A DNA stretch of 64,000 bases from Homalodisca vitripennis (taxonomy: Eukaryota > Arthropoda > Insecta > Hemiptera > Cicadellidae): NCBI RefSeq assembly GCF_021130785.1, contig NC_060207.1, forward strand, positions 193,307,501 to 193,371,500, in the 5' to 3' direction. Position 1 is the first letter of the stretch, and the number at the start of each line of letters is the position of its first letter. The translations under genes and the position numbers were made by a program. The notes under the pieces were generated by a model. It had not been told where the DNA came from and ran no database searches. It was given only the letters and a program-made list of their open reading frames with translations. Of the stretch, positions 11,301 through 23,700 are shown one piece after another.

Positions 11301-13620
11301 TAAAAACATTTAAAACAAACTGAGGGCAATCATATGAGATTTTAACATGTGACATTTAATTCATAGAGTTAAAATAAAAACACTAAATTGGAAGTCAATA
11401 TTAAAAGTCGTTGACAAGGTTTCATTTCGGCGCTGTATCTGATTGCGTTGTAGAACCCTCCCTAGCTCACTTAAACTTTTATTATTTGAACACTGCTGTG
11501 AACCCTAACTCAATAAACAAACATGTAAAATTCATTACGTGTTGAGATATATCGAGAAGTGCTTTATCTAAAGGCTTTATATTTTGCATTTAATTTCTAA
11601 TTTTAAATGTGAAAGAATAAGTTCTATGGTCATGGAATTTGGTGAAAGTCATTAAAGCCTGTCATTTAATAGGCTGACACAATGTCTCTTTTTTATTTAA
11701 TATATATTAGCTGTAACAGTTCTAAAGCCTAATTCTAATTTATATTTAAATACAGCGTAATAAAGTTTAATACATTTCTCAAGATTTCATGTCGCGTCGT
11801 TTACCTTATTTAATTTTGGGAGTGCCCATGACCGAGCGGTCTAAGACGGCAGACTTTGGATCTGAATTAGCGATAGCATAGGTTCAAATCCTGACAGTGT
11901 CAGCAGTACTTTTTATCATTATCATCGACCTTGTACTGTATCGACTCTCCCCTTTAATTTTGTTTGGTAACATCCTCGCACATACCAGTGGCCCATGAGG
12001 ACGGGCAGTGTTAGGCTTAAAGGGGATAGGCCACTCATTTAAAAGAAAGAGGCTTTCTAAAGATTATAGTATGCAACATGTTAATTTAATACAGCCTCTT
12101 ACAACGTTTTATGATGACCATCAACGTAACAGTACACAGGAGATTGGCATATATAAGTTTTACTTTGGCTTCCCCTCCAGTATCGTTCTAAAAGTTGTTT
12201 TTAAATTAAATCTATTGTTTACAGATGACCGTGGTACATGAAATAATAATTCAAAAATAACAATCTTGAATTACTCCGTCTCCTTAGACAGATTTGGTCC
12301 ATTAATTATGCATTACCTCTCGTGTTTTTAAATTAAAAATGTAAAAGACAAAACATTTTTTACTAGCAGTGACTCTTTAAATTTAACAGTGATATATATT
12401 TCGTATAAATAAATTATACTTTATTAAACACTGATTGCTAATGCTTTAATTATACACAATTTACAATTATGAGAACCTATAAATAGTTATTGGCATTCCA
12501 ATTTAATTACAGTGTGAGAGCAACAAGATATAAATTATGAGATTATTGATTTTTATTGCTTCAAATTTCGTCACTGGAAAGAGAGGTTTTTATTTTTTGT
12601 TACATTTGAATTTGTCATTCACATTGAAACCTTCATAGTCAACAGTTTATGATACTAATGTTTAAATGAATATAGCGGAAGGCACGCTATTTAGTTGCTA
12701 ACCGCACATTTCAGGTTTTGCTTTTAACATGGGCATAAGTTAAAAACAGCGTTAATATAATATGAACTTGTGTCAATTCCTAAGTCTTTTACTTCAGAAA
12801 CTTTTGGACTTTATCTTTCAAATAGCTTTGGAAATTTTCCAGTGAATTTAAATGTTTATAACTTTTTATTCAAAATGTATCCATTTAGAAAAAGTAACCA
12901 TTAAAGTAACTGTAAGTGTAAGTAAGTCAAAAGCTTTTTGAGAGAAGCATTATTTACTATTTATAGCCTTTGAACAAATGAAAACGCTCTTAACAATCTG
13001 ATTTTCCGTTATACGTTTATAAAATAAGGAATATGTTTAATGTACTCAATCGGACTCCTATTTAAAAAGATGTTTTCTCAATGTTGAACTCGATAATGAA
13101 TCCTAAACACTTAAGCTTAAGTGCATTCCTAGCTTACAGAAAACGTGAAAGCATTCCTCTTATATCCTCTCTTTCATAATTTTAATTCCAAAGTATAACT
13201 CTTATTCAATAAAAAACCTCTCAAATTTGCTCAAAATTTAGATTACTTAGTCTACATGAAATAAAAATACAAGAAACTACGTAAAAGAAGCCTCGTAACA
13301 GAATGCATAATTTTTATCTATTAAAATAAAAATAAAACATATAAATATGTCAATTTACATATTAATTTTATTTTGTGAAAACTTAACCCTAACCCGTATA
13401 TTTTAGGTGCACGACCAATATTACGTAAAAGTGGTATTTGGTAATTTTTATAATGTTTAATTGGATCGGTTTTCAAAGCCGTAACGATTTCTGTCACAAA
13501 CCATGTTTTACAGCAGCTCCTCCCTCAGCCATATTTTTAAATGTCACGTTTGGCACATTTAGTGACATTCAACGTCAAAAATTAACATAGTATACATTTA
13601 TGAACAGAATACTATGTCAG
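11301..13620. other. AT-rich stretch, only a tRNA-like relic recognised
   Basis: Apart from the tRNA-like sequence at 11822-11904 and short fragments of the 3.5-kb repeat family near 11636-11690 (GGCTGACACAATG), I see no gene or structured repeat. Confidence 0.4.
11822..11904 (+). tRNA. tRNA-Leu/Ser-like relic or SINE head (probably not functional)
   Basis: The sequence contains an A-box-like TGACCGAGCGG, a hairpin with GCAGA and TCTGA arms, a type II-length variable region and a perfect B box GGTTCAAATCC. The 5' and 3' ends do not form an acceptor stem (GTGCCCA against CAGTGTC), and the T stem is imperfect. I therefore regard it as a tRNA pseudogene or the promoter head of a tRNA-derived SINE. 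Confidence 0.45.
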
Positions 13621-13621
13621 T

Positions 13622-13866
13622 AAATCAACATGGTACACTAACAGCTACAAGTAAAGTCGACAAACACTCCACAAAGAAATGTATTGCTGAGTTCATACAT
13701 TATTTGGAGCACACAAGAGCGAGTCTGCACGCTTGCCGCATTACATGTAACATTTACCCTGTGTTGGGTTCTCAGGGGAATATGTAATCGAGGATTTACG
13801 CTCAGCACATTCCCTTGTCCGAATTCAGAACTTTTACATCCATGCGTGTTTACCATAATGTGAGAT
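13622..13866. repeat. Duplicated block, partner at 29299-29545
   Basis: About 240 bases align in the same orientation to 29299-29545, with shared runs such as GCCGCATTACATGTAACATT and CATACATTATTTGGAGCAC. The copies lie about 3.1 and 3.9 kb upstream of the leader exons of genes B and A, so they fit the same segmental duplication. Frames are broken in both copies. It could be an upstream noncoding exon or an old transposon piece carried along. Confidence 0.55.
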
Positions 13867-15101
13867 TTGCTTATACCTTGTGTAGTTTTACTAACATCGC
13901 TTCTTTCAATACCAATATATGTAAATCGACTGCCATATTCTAATTAATCACTAACGAGTAAATGTTAAATGATGTCCATTTGCAGAGTTTTTAATAGATT
14001 ATACCGTAGATTACCTAACTGATGATGGATTACTGGAGATCATAGGGGATCATACGTGAGGTTGGGGAATAGGGGCACCTCGTGCCATATCCCATGGTAT
14101 TACCACCATGAGGAGGGATAGTGGACAGTATCTCAGTTATACAACCTTTCCAGAAGGGCGCACAATCCACCCTTCAGTATGGGCAGATGAGAGAGGATCA
14201 TCTTTCACAGTTATGCTTGCTAAAACCTTGACATTTATGGAACCCTGGGCGTCCCGGCACCACAACAATCAATATTTATTGCATAGACATGATTTACATA
14301 TGTAGCAAAACGTCAATAATTATAGTTCAGAGCTAAAATTTTGTACATTCTCGCCATATCAGGATCACACTTAAACATACAATTCAACATGAAAATCCTT
14401 CGTGCATTTGCCAATTATCCACCTATAGCGCCAAATTCAATATCTCAATTGGCAATTTGGCAATTTTGGCAACCATCCTCTGGCAATTATAATAAACCCA
14501 ACAGACTTGAACCCATCTAGGGGTACTGTAACAAATAGTGTAACATGAAAACCGCAAACGCTTTAAACTGTGGTAAAATGCCTAAAGTATGTGAATATAA
14601 AACAGGTTAAACGTCTGAAGAGTTCGCTTGGTTAAATCAAATTATCTCATAGTTTAATAAAAAACCTTTGTTTTTCTGTGGAGTAGAGGCAGCTGACGAA
14701 ATACAATTTTTACTTCTGCAACAAAAAGTAATATATTTTCATTTTATTCTATTTAAGGGACCTAAAAGTCCGTCCATATGAATGAAGGTAACATTTTTAT
14801 TTCACATTTCACATTTTATCGAAAATAAAAAACTAACCGCAATTTCCACGCCAAGTTTGGCTGAAATCTCTGGTCGTTTTCTCAAGATTGATAATCAAAC
14901 AGACAATGGGACTTTCTCTAAATGCCCAATTTTATTAGTTCTGAGGGATCCAGGGTCAATTGTAATAATGTATTTTTGATTCCATTATCTGCAGACAAAT
15001 TCCCATGGTCGACTAACAGAGGGAGAATTGGAGGTCCTCAACTTTCAGTTACGTTTGTTATTTAATTTTTATTAATATTTATTAAATATTTTCGCTTGAG
15101 T

Positions 15102-15102
<1 letters not shown>

Positions 15103-15155
<53 letters not shown>

Positions 15156-15350
15156 CAGGAAAAAGTCTTTTAGTTTTTATTTCTGTCTATCAATTCTTGT
15201 TCAAATACCTGTTAAACGACTTTTATTTGTAGTAATTAAATTTGTATAAATGGCAATAGCCGAATTTTATTTCAATAAACATTGAATCGCAAAAAGTACT
15301 TGCTTCGCCGGGACTCGAAACCGGATCTCTCACTTGCCGGGTGAATGTGC
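15103..15350 (-). mobile_element. tRNA-derived SINE with long poly(A) tail
   Basis: On the minus strand a tRNA-like head (15345 to 15301, with the B-box region GGTTTCGAGTCC-like) runs into a body matching the SINE at 33.8-34.3 kb (TGCGATTCAATGTTTATTGAA and GGCTATTGCC). It ends in 51 uninterrupted A residues (15153-15103). The A-box half of the head is diverged. The tail marks it as a retroposed copy. Confidence 0.6.
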
Positions 15351-18300
15351 TAATGTGATATATATTTATATTGGATTCTGCTCACATTGGATTTTGTCTC
15401 TTTTTTGCTATTGGATTTGGATCAGTTTAAGGGAACAGCTTTTAAGTTGCACATTGAGAGAGTATACGAGCACCGAAAAAGAGAATTCATTGATGACAAA
15501 ATATTTAGAAGAAAATTAATTTATTATGCACCAACAATTTAATATAGAATATTCATCATATTCAAACAACATTTCGGTCGAAATTTGACCTTTTATATTT
15601 TGAATAATCTACTATTCTAATGTTTATATATTTCCATTGTCTATTTTATAATAACTGACATATGCGTTGTAAGGAATCAAATTATTTTCTATTATTTTAT
15701 AGCACAGTAATAAAAATAACTGAGAGTTTAATACTGTGCTTAAAGGTTGACAGTTTTAATAAGAAGGTAGGTTTTTAATGATGTTTATAATACGAGAACT
15801 GTTACAGTTATAACTAGATAATTTCCTTGTAATAAATGGTCATGTTGGGAAAAAATGTTCCAGTAGTCGTTTTCCAGGTCGCCAAACCTGTTTTATGTAC
15901 GATAGCAGTAGGCAATGGTACTGACGTAAAAGCTCGGCTAGAGGACCGAAGAAGGACACGTGGTAATAAAGGCGGAAGGGAAGGATTTATTTAAATATTT
16001 TCGCTTCACAATCATATGAGGTAAAACAGTGTTTACGTTAAAATGTCACAGAAAAACGAATTTAAAAAACAATTATTTTAAAACAACATTAAATTAGAGC
16101 TATAAATAATAACCATTTATTAACTGTACCAAATGTACAATTATGTGTACAATAAAGCCATTTTTCATTTTATCTCATTTCATAAAGTGAGAAGGTAACG
16201 CGCACATGCGGTCTGTGTAGGCATACAAGTGTTGTAATACAAACAAATCCTATTACTTTGTACTTGAAATTGTCAACCAACAAGAAAAACTTAATTTGTT
16301 AAAAGGTTTTAACTCATCTTTTAAATGTAACATGACATTCTCAACAGCTTTTATGAATGACTTCAAAAGGAGAAGTTTTTTAATAAAACTTGCTTCCTTC
16401 CGTTGCAGGTAAATTAATTATTTATAGGACTTTCAGCCGGTTTACGTACTTCTTTCTGTTCCCAGAGTTTAATAATGCAAACTTTTATTATATCCTAACT
16501 GATACATTAAATTTTTTGTTTCCTTATATATTTTTATTACTGCCCTTAAAATGGTTGGACCTGATATTTATTGACTTAATTGCCTACAGTATTAAAATAT
16601 TAATTTCTTAGTCTAATTATGATAAAGAATATAAACTATTTATAGATTTCAAACACGTTATAAGAGTCAATGTGGTTTCAATATGAATTTAAAAGTTTAT
16701 TTAAACTCCAGTTCACATTCCTCTTAGTGTAGGGACTGGAATCGGACACTTTCATGTACTTGACTCCTGTAATCTGGCGTCATGATCGCGTGAAGATATC
16801 CAAAAAATATTTTACGAAGAAGCTCAAAATAATTCTTTACGTCGTCAGAGACACCTAAACTGCAAAATATATCGTACTCTAGGAGAAGATTTATTCTAAT
16901 TGTCTCATCAGGTACAATTGCTACCCAACATACTGAGTTTTTGTGTAGTTTCAATAGAAATTATAATAAAAAATACCATGGGTATTTTGGAAAATATAGT
17001 TTAGTTCATAATAGTTACTCAGGAATGGTGGTGCTGTCTGATTTAATATATTTTAATTTATAAAGCACTCACATTTATCTCATAAAATACTAAAAATAGA
17101 AACTGTTCACGACCAATTGTGGTACTTTAGAGATATACAGTAATGATGTCTACGGTCTCCAACGTCAGGGCTACGCCCCTATGACTATAGTTTTAATAAT
17201 AGTAATTACACTCTTAGGCACAAACCAATTATATGCTATTGAATGTTACATAGACATCATGTGACTTCATGGATGGTCAAAGAAATGTGAGCACTTTAAT
17301 TTTAGGGCTCCTATCTCTATTGTCTGAACAATGATTTGGATGCAGTTCTAGAAATGGGGACGGCCATCAATGACAATCGCTTATTATACAGCATGTATTT
17401 AAAAATTATTGGCTCTACAACCTTTTATTAGTGCACAGAAGTTTGCTAAAAGCTTTAAATAATAGCATAGAATAGCTTACATGGCCGGAAATGTTCCAAT
17501 CTTCCCAGCGCATTTGTGAATTATTAGTCAACTCTACAGCTAAAACCAGCACGAATTCAAATTAAGCTTTCTATGTTCAGCCATCTCAATGTACTACTAT
17601 ATGCATGTATGGTACAATATGTGACCCAAAGTTCGAATTCAAAGCTTTAAATTGAGTTCGAATTACTGCACTTCCCTTGTAAAAAAGTCCAAACGCTCGG
17701 TTTTTTTTATAAATCTTTTACTGGAACTTTTGGGAACATCAGGATATATTGATAATATGTAATGCGCCTTCCTTTGGGAACGAGATGGGTTGGAAAAGTA
17801 AAAAAATCCTCTGCAAACACTCATGAGTAAGAAACCTTTTTGGGAATGGGACGTTGTCACTACTAAAATCCCAAATTGTATTAATGGTCTCATTTCGGTT
17901 TTCTGTGAAACTAGTTTAAATTATAGGAACCTAAACTACTTTCCAAATAAAGGCTTTTTTTGCACCCAATGACTTTTTGGAAACAGTTATATGAGACGTC
18001 ACGTTTTGCGAACTAGATATTGTTTATCGTGTAATAAAGATCCTCCATATAAATCCTATTCCTATATAGATCCTATTCATTTTTAATATTTTTCTGTACC
18101 ACTTTCTCCACACTCATTGTTTTTATTTTGTGTGTATAGTAATTCAAATAACCTCTAATCAAAATAATCTCAAATGCATTATTTTTATTGGCACAAACGT
18201 TCTGTACCTTTGTTTGTTTAAAGACGTGAATTAAGCTGTTGAAAAGACTAGAATTTGAAAACCGAAAGTAACACATAAAAAGAGAGGTTTATAATCTCAG

Positions 18301-19480
18301 AATTACATTGTAGTTTAACTAATTTTATATTTTTATTCAATTATTTTGTGGTCGAGCATTGGGAAATAATTAAATGAATCCCCATACGTTAATTACTTGC
18401 CATTTTATAAGGATTATCCACTAAACACAGATATAAAATGAGTATAAAATTTAAATGAGTTTACAAAGTATAAAATGAGTACTATATAATAAGAATAGAA
18501 TTACACTCTACTCTAAGAGGTTTCCAAATCGGAGGAATCAAGGTTCAAGTCAAGAGACCACAATAGTGTTAGATGTCCTCTATAGAAATGTATAAGAAAC
18601 CATACTTAAGAGTGGATGAGCCTATGCATAATAAAAGAGTTGAACTTGGAACAAAGGAGTCAAGAAAATAGTACAATATTTTAATTATTACACAGTAGTG
18701 TTATTTTAATAAGTTTCTATACAAACTACCATACAAGGCTAGGACAATCCTCAAGTATAACATATTCAATACACCTTGAACTCATTTCAGAATAAAGATT
18801 CCCAAAGAAGAATTATTTACTTCCGGCCAAAGCGGAAGTCGTTGATTATATTTCCCCTGACTCCTACTAACGAGAGCTTCCGGGTTTCTCTGTAAATCTG
18901 ATTTGGTGCTCTTATTGGTCTGATCGAGCGGAGAAATGCGGCAAGCCTTTCTCCCTATCAGAAGTAATTTAATGTTCATAGTTAACACAGTACGTTCACT
19001 AGTTACCTAATTGGAATTGAACCTATTTTACACAGTAAGTAATGCAATATTCAACATATTTGCACACTTGATTATGTTATTCATAAGAATATTGTATTTG
19101 TACGCGGAGTGACGTATATGTGAATATGAGATTAATATGTATAGAATGAGTGTGTGTGCCACGTGTATTATTGCATTACTATCTAGGGGTGAATGATTCT
19201 TAGAAATGGGAGATAATTAATACCCCCATTGTCCAATTTAACTAGGATACATACAGTTTAACGTTAATCCAAAGCACTCAGGTACTGGTATCGACCGATT
19301 GACGAACCCGATGCCATTCTGTAGTTGGTCTAGGTTATTAAAAAAATATTTGTTCTATATTTAACGCCTTAAAATATATCATTCTAAAATACCTCATGAA
19401 ATATAACTACGTGTCTAAGATTATCCAACAAGACTTTCGTAAAAGTTACAAAATTTTATACCGTGGTATATTTTAGTGAC
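15351..19480. other. AT-rich stretch between the gene copies, no gene seen
   Basis: Only AT-rich chance frames. One small segment at about 16345-16420 (CGACTTCAAAAGG-like, then GCAGGTAAATTAATTA) has a partner at 49490-49570 and is probably a transposon fragment. Confidence 0.4.
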
Positions 19481-19488
19481 TTTATATA

Positions 19489-20061
19489 TGTAGGCCGGTA
19501 TTTTTACTTTGTAGGTACAGTTTTTCTTATGGAGAATTTAACTTCAAAGAACATGGGAAACATACGTTTTCGGAAGTTTGAAATATATAATTCAAACTCA
19601 CTCAGTACTTGTGAATAAATGAATTTATACCACCATAAATGCTTCCATTTTTATTTTACTTAGCTTCAAACATGAACTCGTAAATTAAAATGCTTAAGTA
19701 TACCAATATGTATTTTTAAATATAAATAGCTATCTATTTTAACTCATGAAATCAGTGTAATTAAATAAAAAGACCCGTTTTACTAATAAAATCAGTTCCC
19801 CGTACTGCATGGATATGCAAAATATTGATTACTAATTTAGACTGTGCAATTTATCAGTTACAAACATTATCTATTCAGATATGTTATATTATTCTTTGTA
19901 TGCGTGCGTACTTTTGCTTGTAACTTTTTACATATCACAGAGCAATGAACCAATGGAAAATTATATATTTCAAACTTTCGAAAACGTGCGTTTCCCATGT
20001 ACTTTGAAGTTAAATTCTCCATAAAAAAAACTATACCTAAAAGAAAAAATACTGGTCTACA
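19489..20061. mobile_element. Foldback MITE flanked by TA
   Basis: Inverted repeats of about 100 bases (19489-19590 and 19962-20061, starting TGTAGGCCGGTATTTTT and TGTAGACCAGTATTTTTT) flank an AT-rich centre without coding capacity. The ends abut TA on both sides, as expected for a Tc1/mariner-type target duplication. Total length is 573 bases. I infer a miniature inverted-repeat element mobilised by another transposase. Confidence 0.65.
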
Positions 20062-20154
20062 TACCCTTGATGCGGTTACAATATTGCGTTTGCGATACAT
20101 GGATACAAAATGAAACAATACCAAAACAGAGAATGGAAGAGTGATTTATTAACT

Positions 20155-20275
20155 CAAATTGGTCCGGTGGTATTGAATGGTCAGTGGTTAGCCATTGTGA
20201 AGACACCAGAGTATAGTCGGTTACACAACTCAATAGAGCTTTCACCACGGGTACTGTCGGGTATTTATTGAAAAT
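20155..20275. repeat. Duplicated noncoding block, partner at 3000-3125
   Basis: See the partner for the alignment. Here the block abuts the foldback MITE, and it lies about 390 bases past the stop codon of Kazal-like gene A. Confidence 0.55.
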
Positions 20276-20607
20276 TCATTCCAGACAACTAGTCATTAAA
20301 TGCTATTGTGGTGAACAAGGTGAATGCACACCCCACCAGATACGAGTACATCGTTAAACCCAATATCCCTCAATTATAAGTAATTGAAGCTATGAGAACC
20401 TGGCTCAAAATGTTGAGACACCTCGTTAAAATTCTTCTATTTTTCTTTCATAACTATGATCTATATGTGTTATTTTAATTTACCTTACACTTTTCCTTAA
20501 TAAAGGACCTACTTTACTGATTACTGTCTAAATTCAATGAACATTAATTATGTGTATGAAGTTATAACTATTTTATGTTTACAGAAGTTTCTTAATCGAC
20601 TGCATAA

Positions 20608-20613
20608 TTTATT
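20608..20613 (-). promoter_or_regulatory. Polyadenylation signal of Kazal-like gene A
   Basis: AATAAA on the minus strand, 53 bases past the stop codon of gene A. Confidence 0.6.
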
Positions 20614-20666
20614 TTGCATGAACTAAATATGGTGTAGCAATAAAAAAATATGACAATACCATTATT

Positions 20667-20776
20667 TTAATCAAGAAACACCATAACTGGTAGCGGCGAA
20701 TTATGTGGTGGTCTCTGAACTTCTGGAGAAACCTTCAGGTACGCCAAACATTTTTCAATAGGAACCATTTTATAAT
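20667..20776 (-). CDS. Exon 3 (terminal) of Kazal-like gene A
   Basis: Acceptor GTGTGTTTCAG; encodes D (split codon) YKMVPIEKCLAYLK and ends PLPVMVFLD-stop, homologous to 4450-4562 with one codon fewer. It contains the sixth cysteine. Confidence 0.74.
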
Positions 20777-23700
20777 CTGAAACACACATGTTACTGTCAT
20801 ATACAATGCGTATCTACAAGTAGCATTCAACTTGTTTAATTCTTATAGGCTTATTAGTTTGACAGCTTTAATTGATTTAGTTGTACGTAACGTTGATAAT
20901 GGCTTGAAAGTGTCTTTGCAGTGAGTCAATTCTACTCCAACCAAACTGGGACAAACAGCTGCAATTATTTAAAATGAAATATGTTTCTACAATTAACTCT
21001 GTTACTGACTGAACCATTCTTTATAAATCAAATAACTTCAGTTATTTAATATTCCCTTACTGCTGGCAACATAACAAAACTGCTGGTTTTAAAGACTGTA
21101 AATTTCCAAGAGGGATAATACAGATGGTTAATAGCTGGAGGGATTAATTTTATTTCCTCCTAATATTACATTACTAAAAGGTAAATTTAAATAAAAATGT
21201 ATTTGAACTCTATTATGTCAATTGCACTTGTATGAAATTATCAATCTAATATTCTACAACTGCTAAACCCTATCTCCTCGCGAGTCGTACATTTTTTTAT
21301 TCATATAAAAGTTGTGGACATGTTGCATAATTTATTTTTATAGTAAATCGTTTCAATATTCAGCTTTAAAAAACTTTTTATTTGTAGTACATGCGGATCC
21401 ATCTATCGACTGGGACGGTTCATGTTGAACGCTTTCGCTTTAGACTTCTCTGGTCTACATTGATATAGATAGACATACAACATTCCAGAGAGTAATCTAA
21501 CACTCGCTACCCTCGATCAGTAACATTGAAAGATTAATGTGTTTACTTTTTATTACATATAACAATGTTTTTCCTGACATTCTGTGAATTACATCTATTC
21601 AGAGATACAAAAAATCACTAATCAGTGTTACACTGATTTGTTGTATTACTGAACGATGGCAAATGTTCGGAAAATCCTGTTTCCTTCACAATCTTTCCAT
21701 CACCAGAAACGAACTTCAAACAAAGAATATAACAGTAGCAGTTTTTAATACTTTTAAGATTTTTTAACATGCCAAATCAACTGATTCATTAAATTTCTCA
21801 TAATTGTATTCCTAAAATTTACTTACTATAATTAAAATTATGAAAACTGGTTAGATTAATTAACATGACAAATACTAAACAGTATCCAAATGATAAATAA
21901 TCTCTATATCACTAAAACTTTGCTAAAGTTATAGTTAGGTGTACGAACATGAATCACAGACTTTTGTATAGTATACTATCTTGAAAACTATCCTGGTCGT
22001 ACCTGCATTGGTGCAAGCATTCTGCTTCTGGAGCGAACAGAGGCTGGAGGCTATGGCGTACTGCAAAGTATTCTGGTCGTACCTGCATTGGTGCAAGCAT
22101 TGTGCTTCTGGAGCGAACAGAGGCTGGAGGCTATGGCGTACTGCAAAGTATTCTGGTCGTACCTGCATTGGTGCAAGCATTGTGCTTCTGGAGCGAACAG
22201 AGGCTGGAGGCTATGGCGTACTGCAAAGTATCCTGGTCGTACCTGCATTGGTGCAAGCATTGTGCTTCTGGAGCGAACACAGGCTGGAGGCTATGGCGTA
22301 CTGCAAAGTATCCTGGTCGTACCTGCATTGGTGCAAGCATTGTGCTTCTGGAGCGAACAGAGGCTGGAGGCTATGGCGTACTGCAAAGTATCCTGGTCGT
22401 ATCTGCATTGGTGCAAGCATTGTGCTTCTGGAGCGAACACAGGCTAGAGGCTATGGCGTACTGCAAAGTATCCTGGTCGTACCTGCATTGGTGCAAGCAT
22501 TGTGCTTCTGGAGCGAACAGAGGCTGGAGGCTATAGCGTACTGCAAAGTATTCTGGTCGTACCTGCATTGGTGCAAGCATTGTGCTTCTGGAGCGAACAG
22601 AGGCTGGAGGCTATGGCGTACTGCAAAGTATCCTGGTCGTACCTGCATTGGTGCAAGCATTGTGCTTCTGGAGCGAACAGAGGCTGGAGGCTATGGCGTA
22701 CTGCAAACTATCCTGGTCGTACCTGCATTGGTGCAAGCATTGTGCTTCTGGAGCGAACACAGGCTGGAGGCTATGGCGTACTGCAAAGTATCCTGGTCGT
22801 ACCTGTATTGGTGCAAGCATTGTGCTTCTGGAGCGAACAGAGGCTGGAGGCTATGGCGTACTGCAAAGTATTTTGGTCGTACCCGCAAACAAATTCTAGG
22901 TGCCTTGGGCAGATCTGCACACAAGGTTTAAACTTGTTGTCGTACCACTCCTTCCAGCGGGCAGACATGTCCTCTGCCAGCAGCTCTGTAGAAAAACCTA
23001 TCAAACGTGACAAAAAATTTACAATTGCTTATGAAGTGAACTCATCGTTTTTTCATGTAGAATTTCACTTTGTCCTCAAAGGACTTCATTTGGTTTTGAC
23101 AGGATTTTCAGAATGGGCATGGTTTCGTGGTGGGGGCGTTTCCTGCTGAGATAATTGAAGGAGAAGTAGGGCTCTATATCTCAGTTATGGCATTTTTCTG
23201 TTCCAGCCTATTCCTCTCATACATGTCTGTTCTGTCCATTTCATTGTTATTTGAACACAAAAATGTCAAAAGTTATTTACATATTATTAAATTGTGAACT
23301 CTGGAACACTTTTTAAATCTACGTTTCAAAATATTTTGTTTTGTGAGGCATACCATTATTTTATTACTTTAAGCTACACCAAAAAAGTAACGATTACGGT
23401 TTCATTTCTTTAATCAGTTATTACTCAATATTGACATTTTTATTGTAGTTTGTATTCAACCTGCTATTATACACGCAACGTTAGATTTTCAAGTTTAGTA
23501 AATCTAGAAAATATTTGTTTCTTGACTTTACTTTTGTTCCTATCCAGCCTTTAAGTTTGTTCCGGCAATGATCGAATTCCGGATGTGAGAAATAATCGAG
23601 CTCAGCGAGCCTGCTTTATCTTTCTAAGCGAAAATGTGTAGCACAATGATTTTTAAAGCAAAACGTATAGAGGAAGACCCCTATTTTTTAATTTCTTAGT

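Noticed and set aside
13638..13856. 72-codon minus-strand frame in the duplicated block
   Set aside because: The homologous copy at 29.3 kb has stops and shifts in this frame, so it is not conserved coding.
21981..22931. 316-codon plus-strand open frame, and several nested frames on both strands
   Set aside because: It is produced by an 80-bp tandem repeat lacking stops in all plus-strand frames; the real coding sequence is the minus-strand exon that seeded the array.
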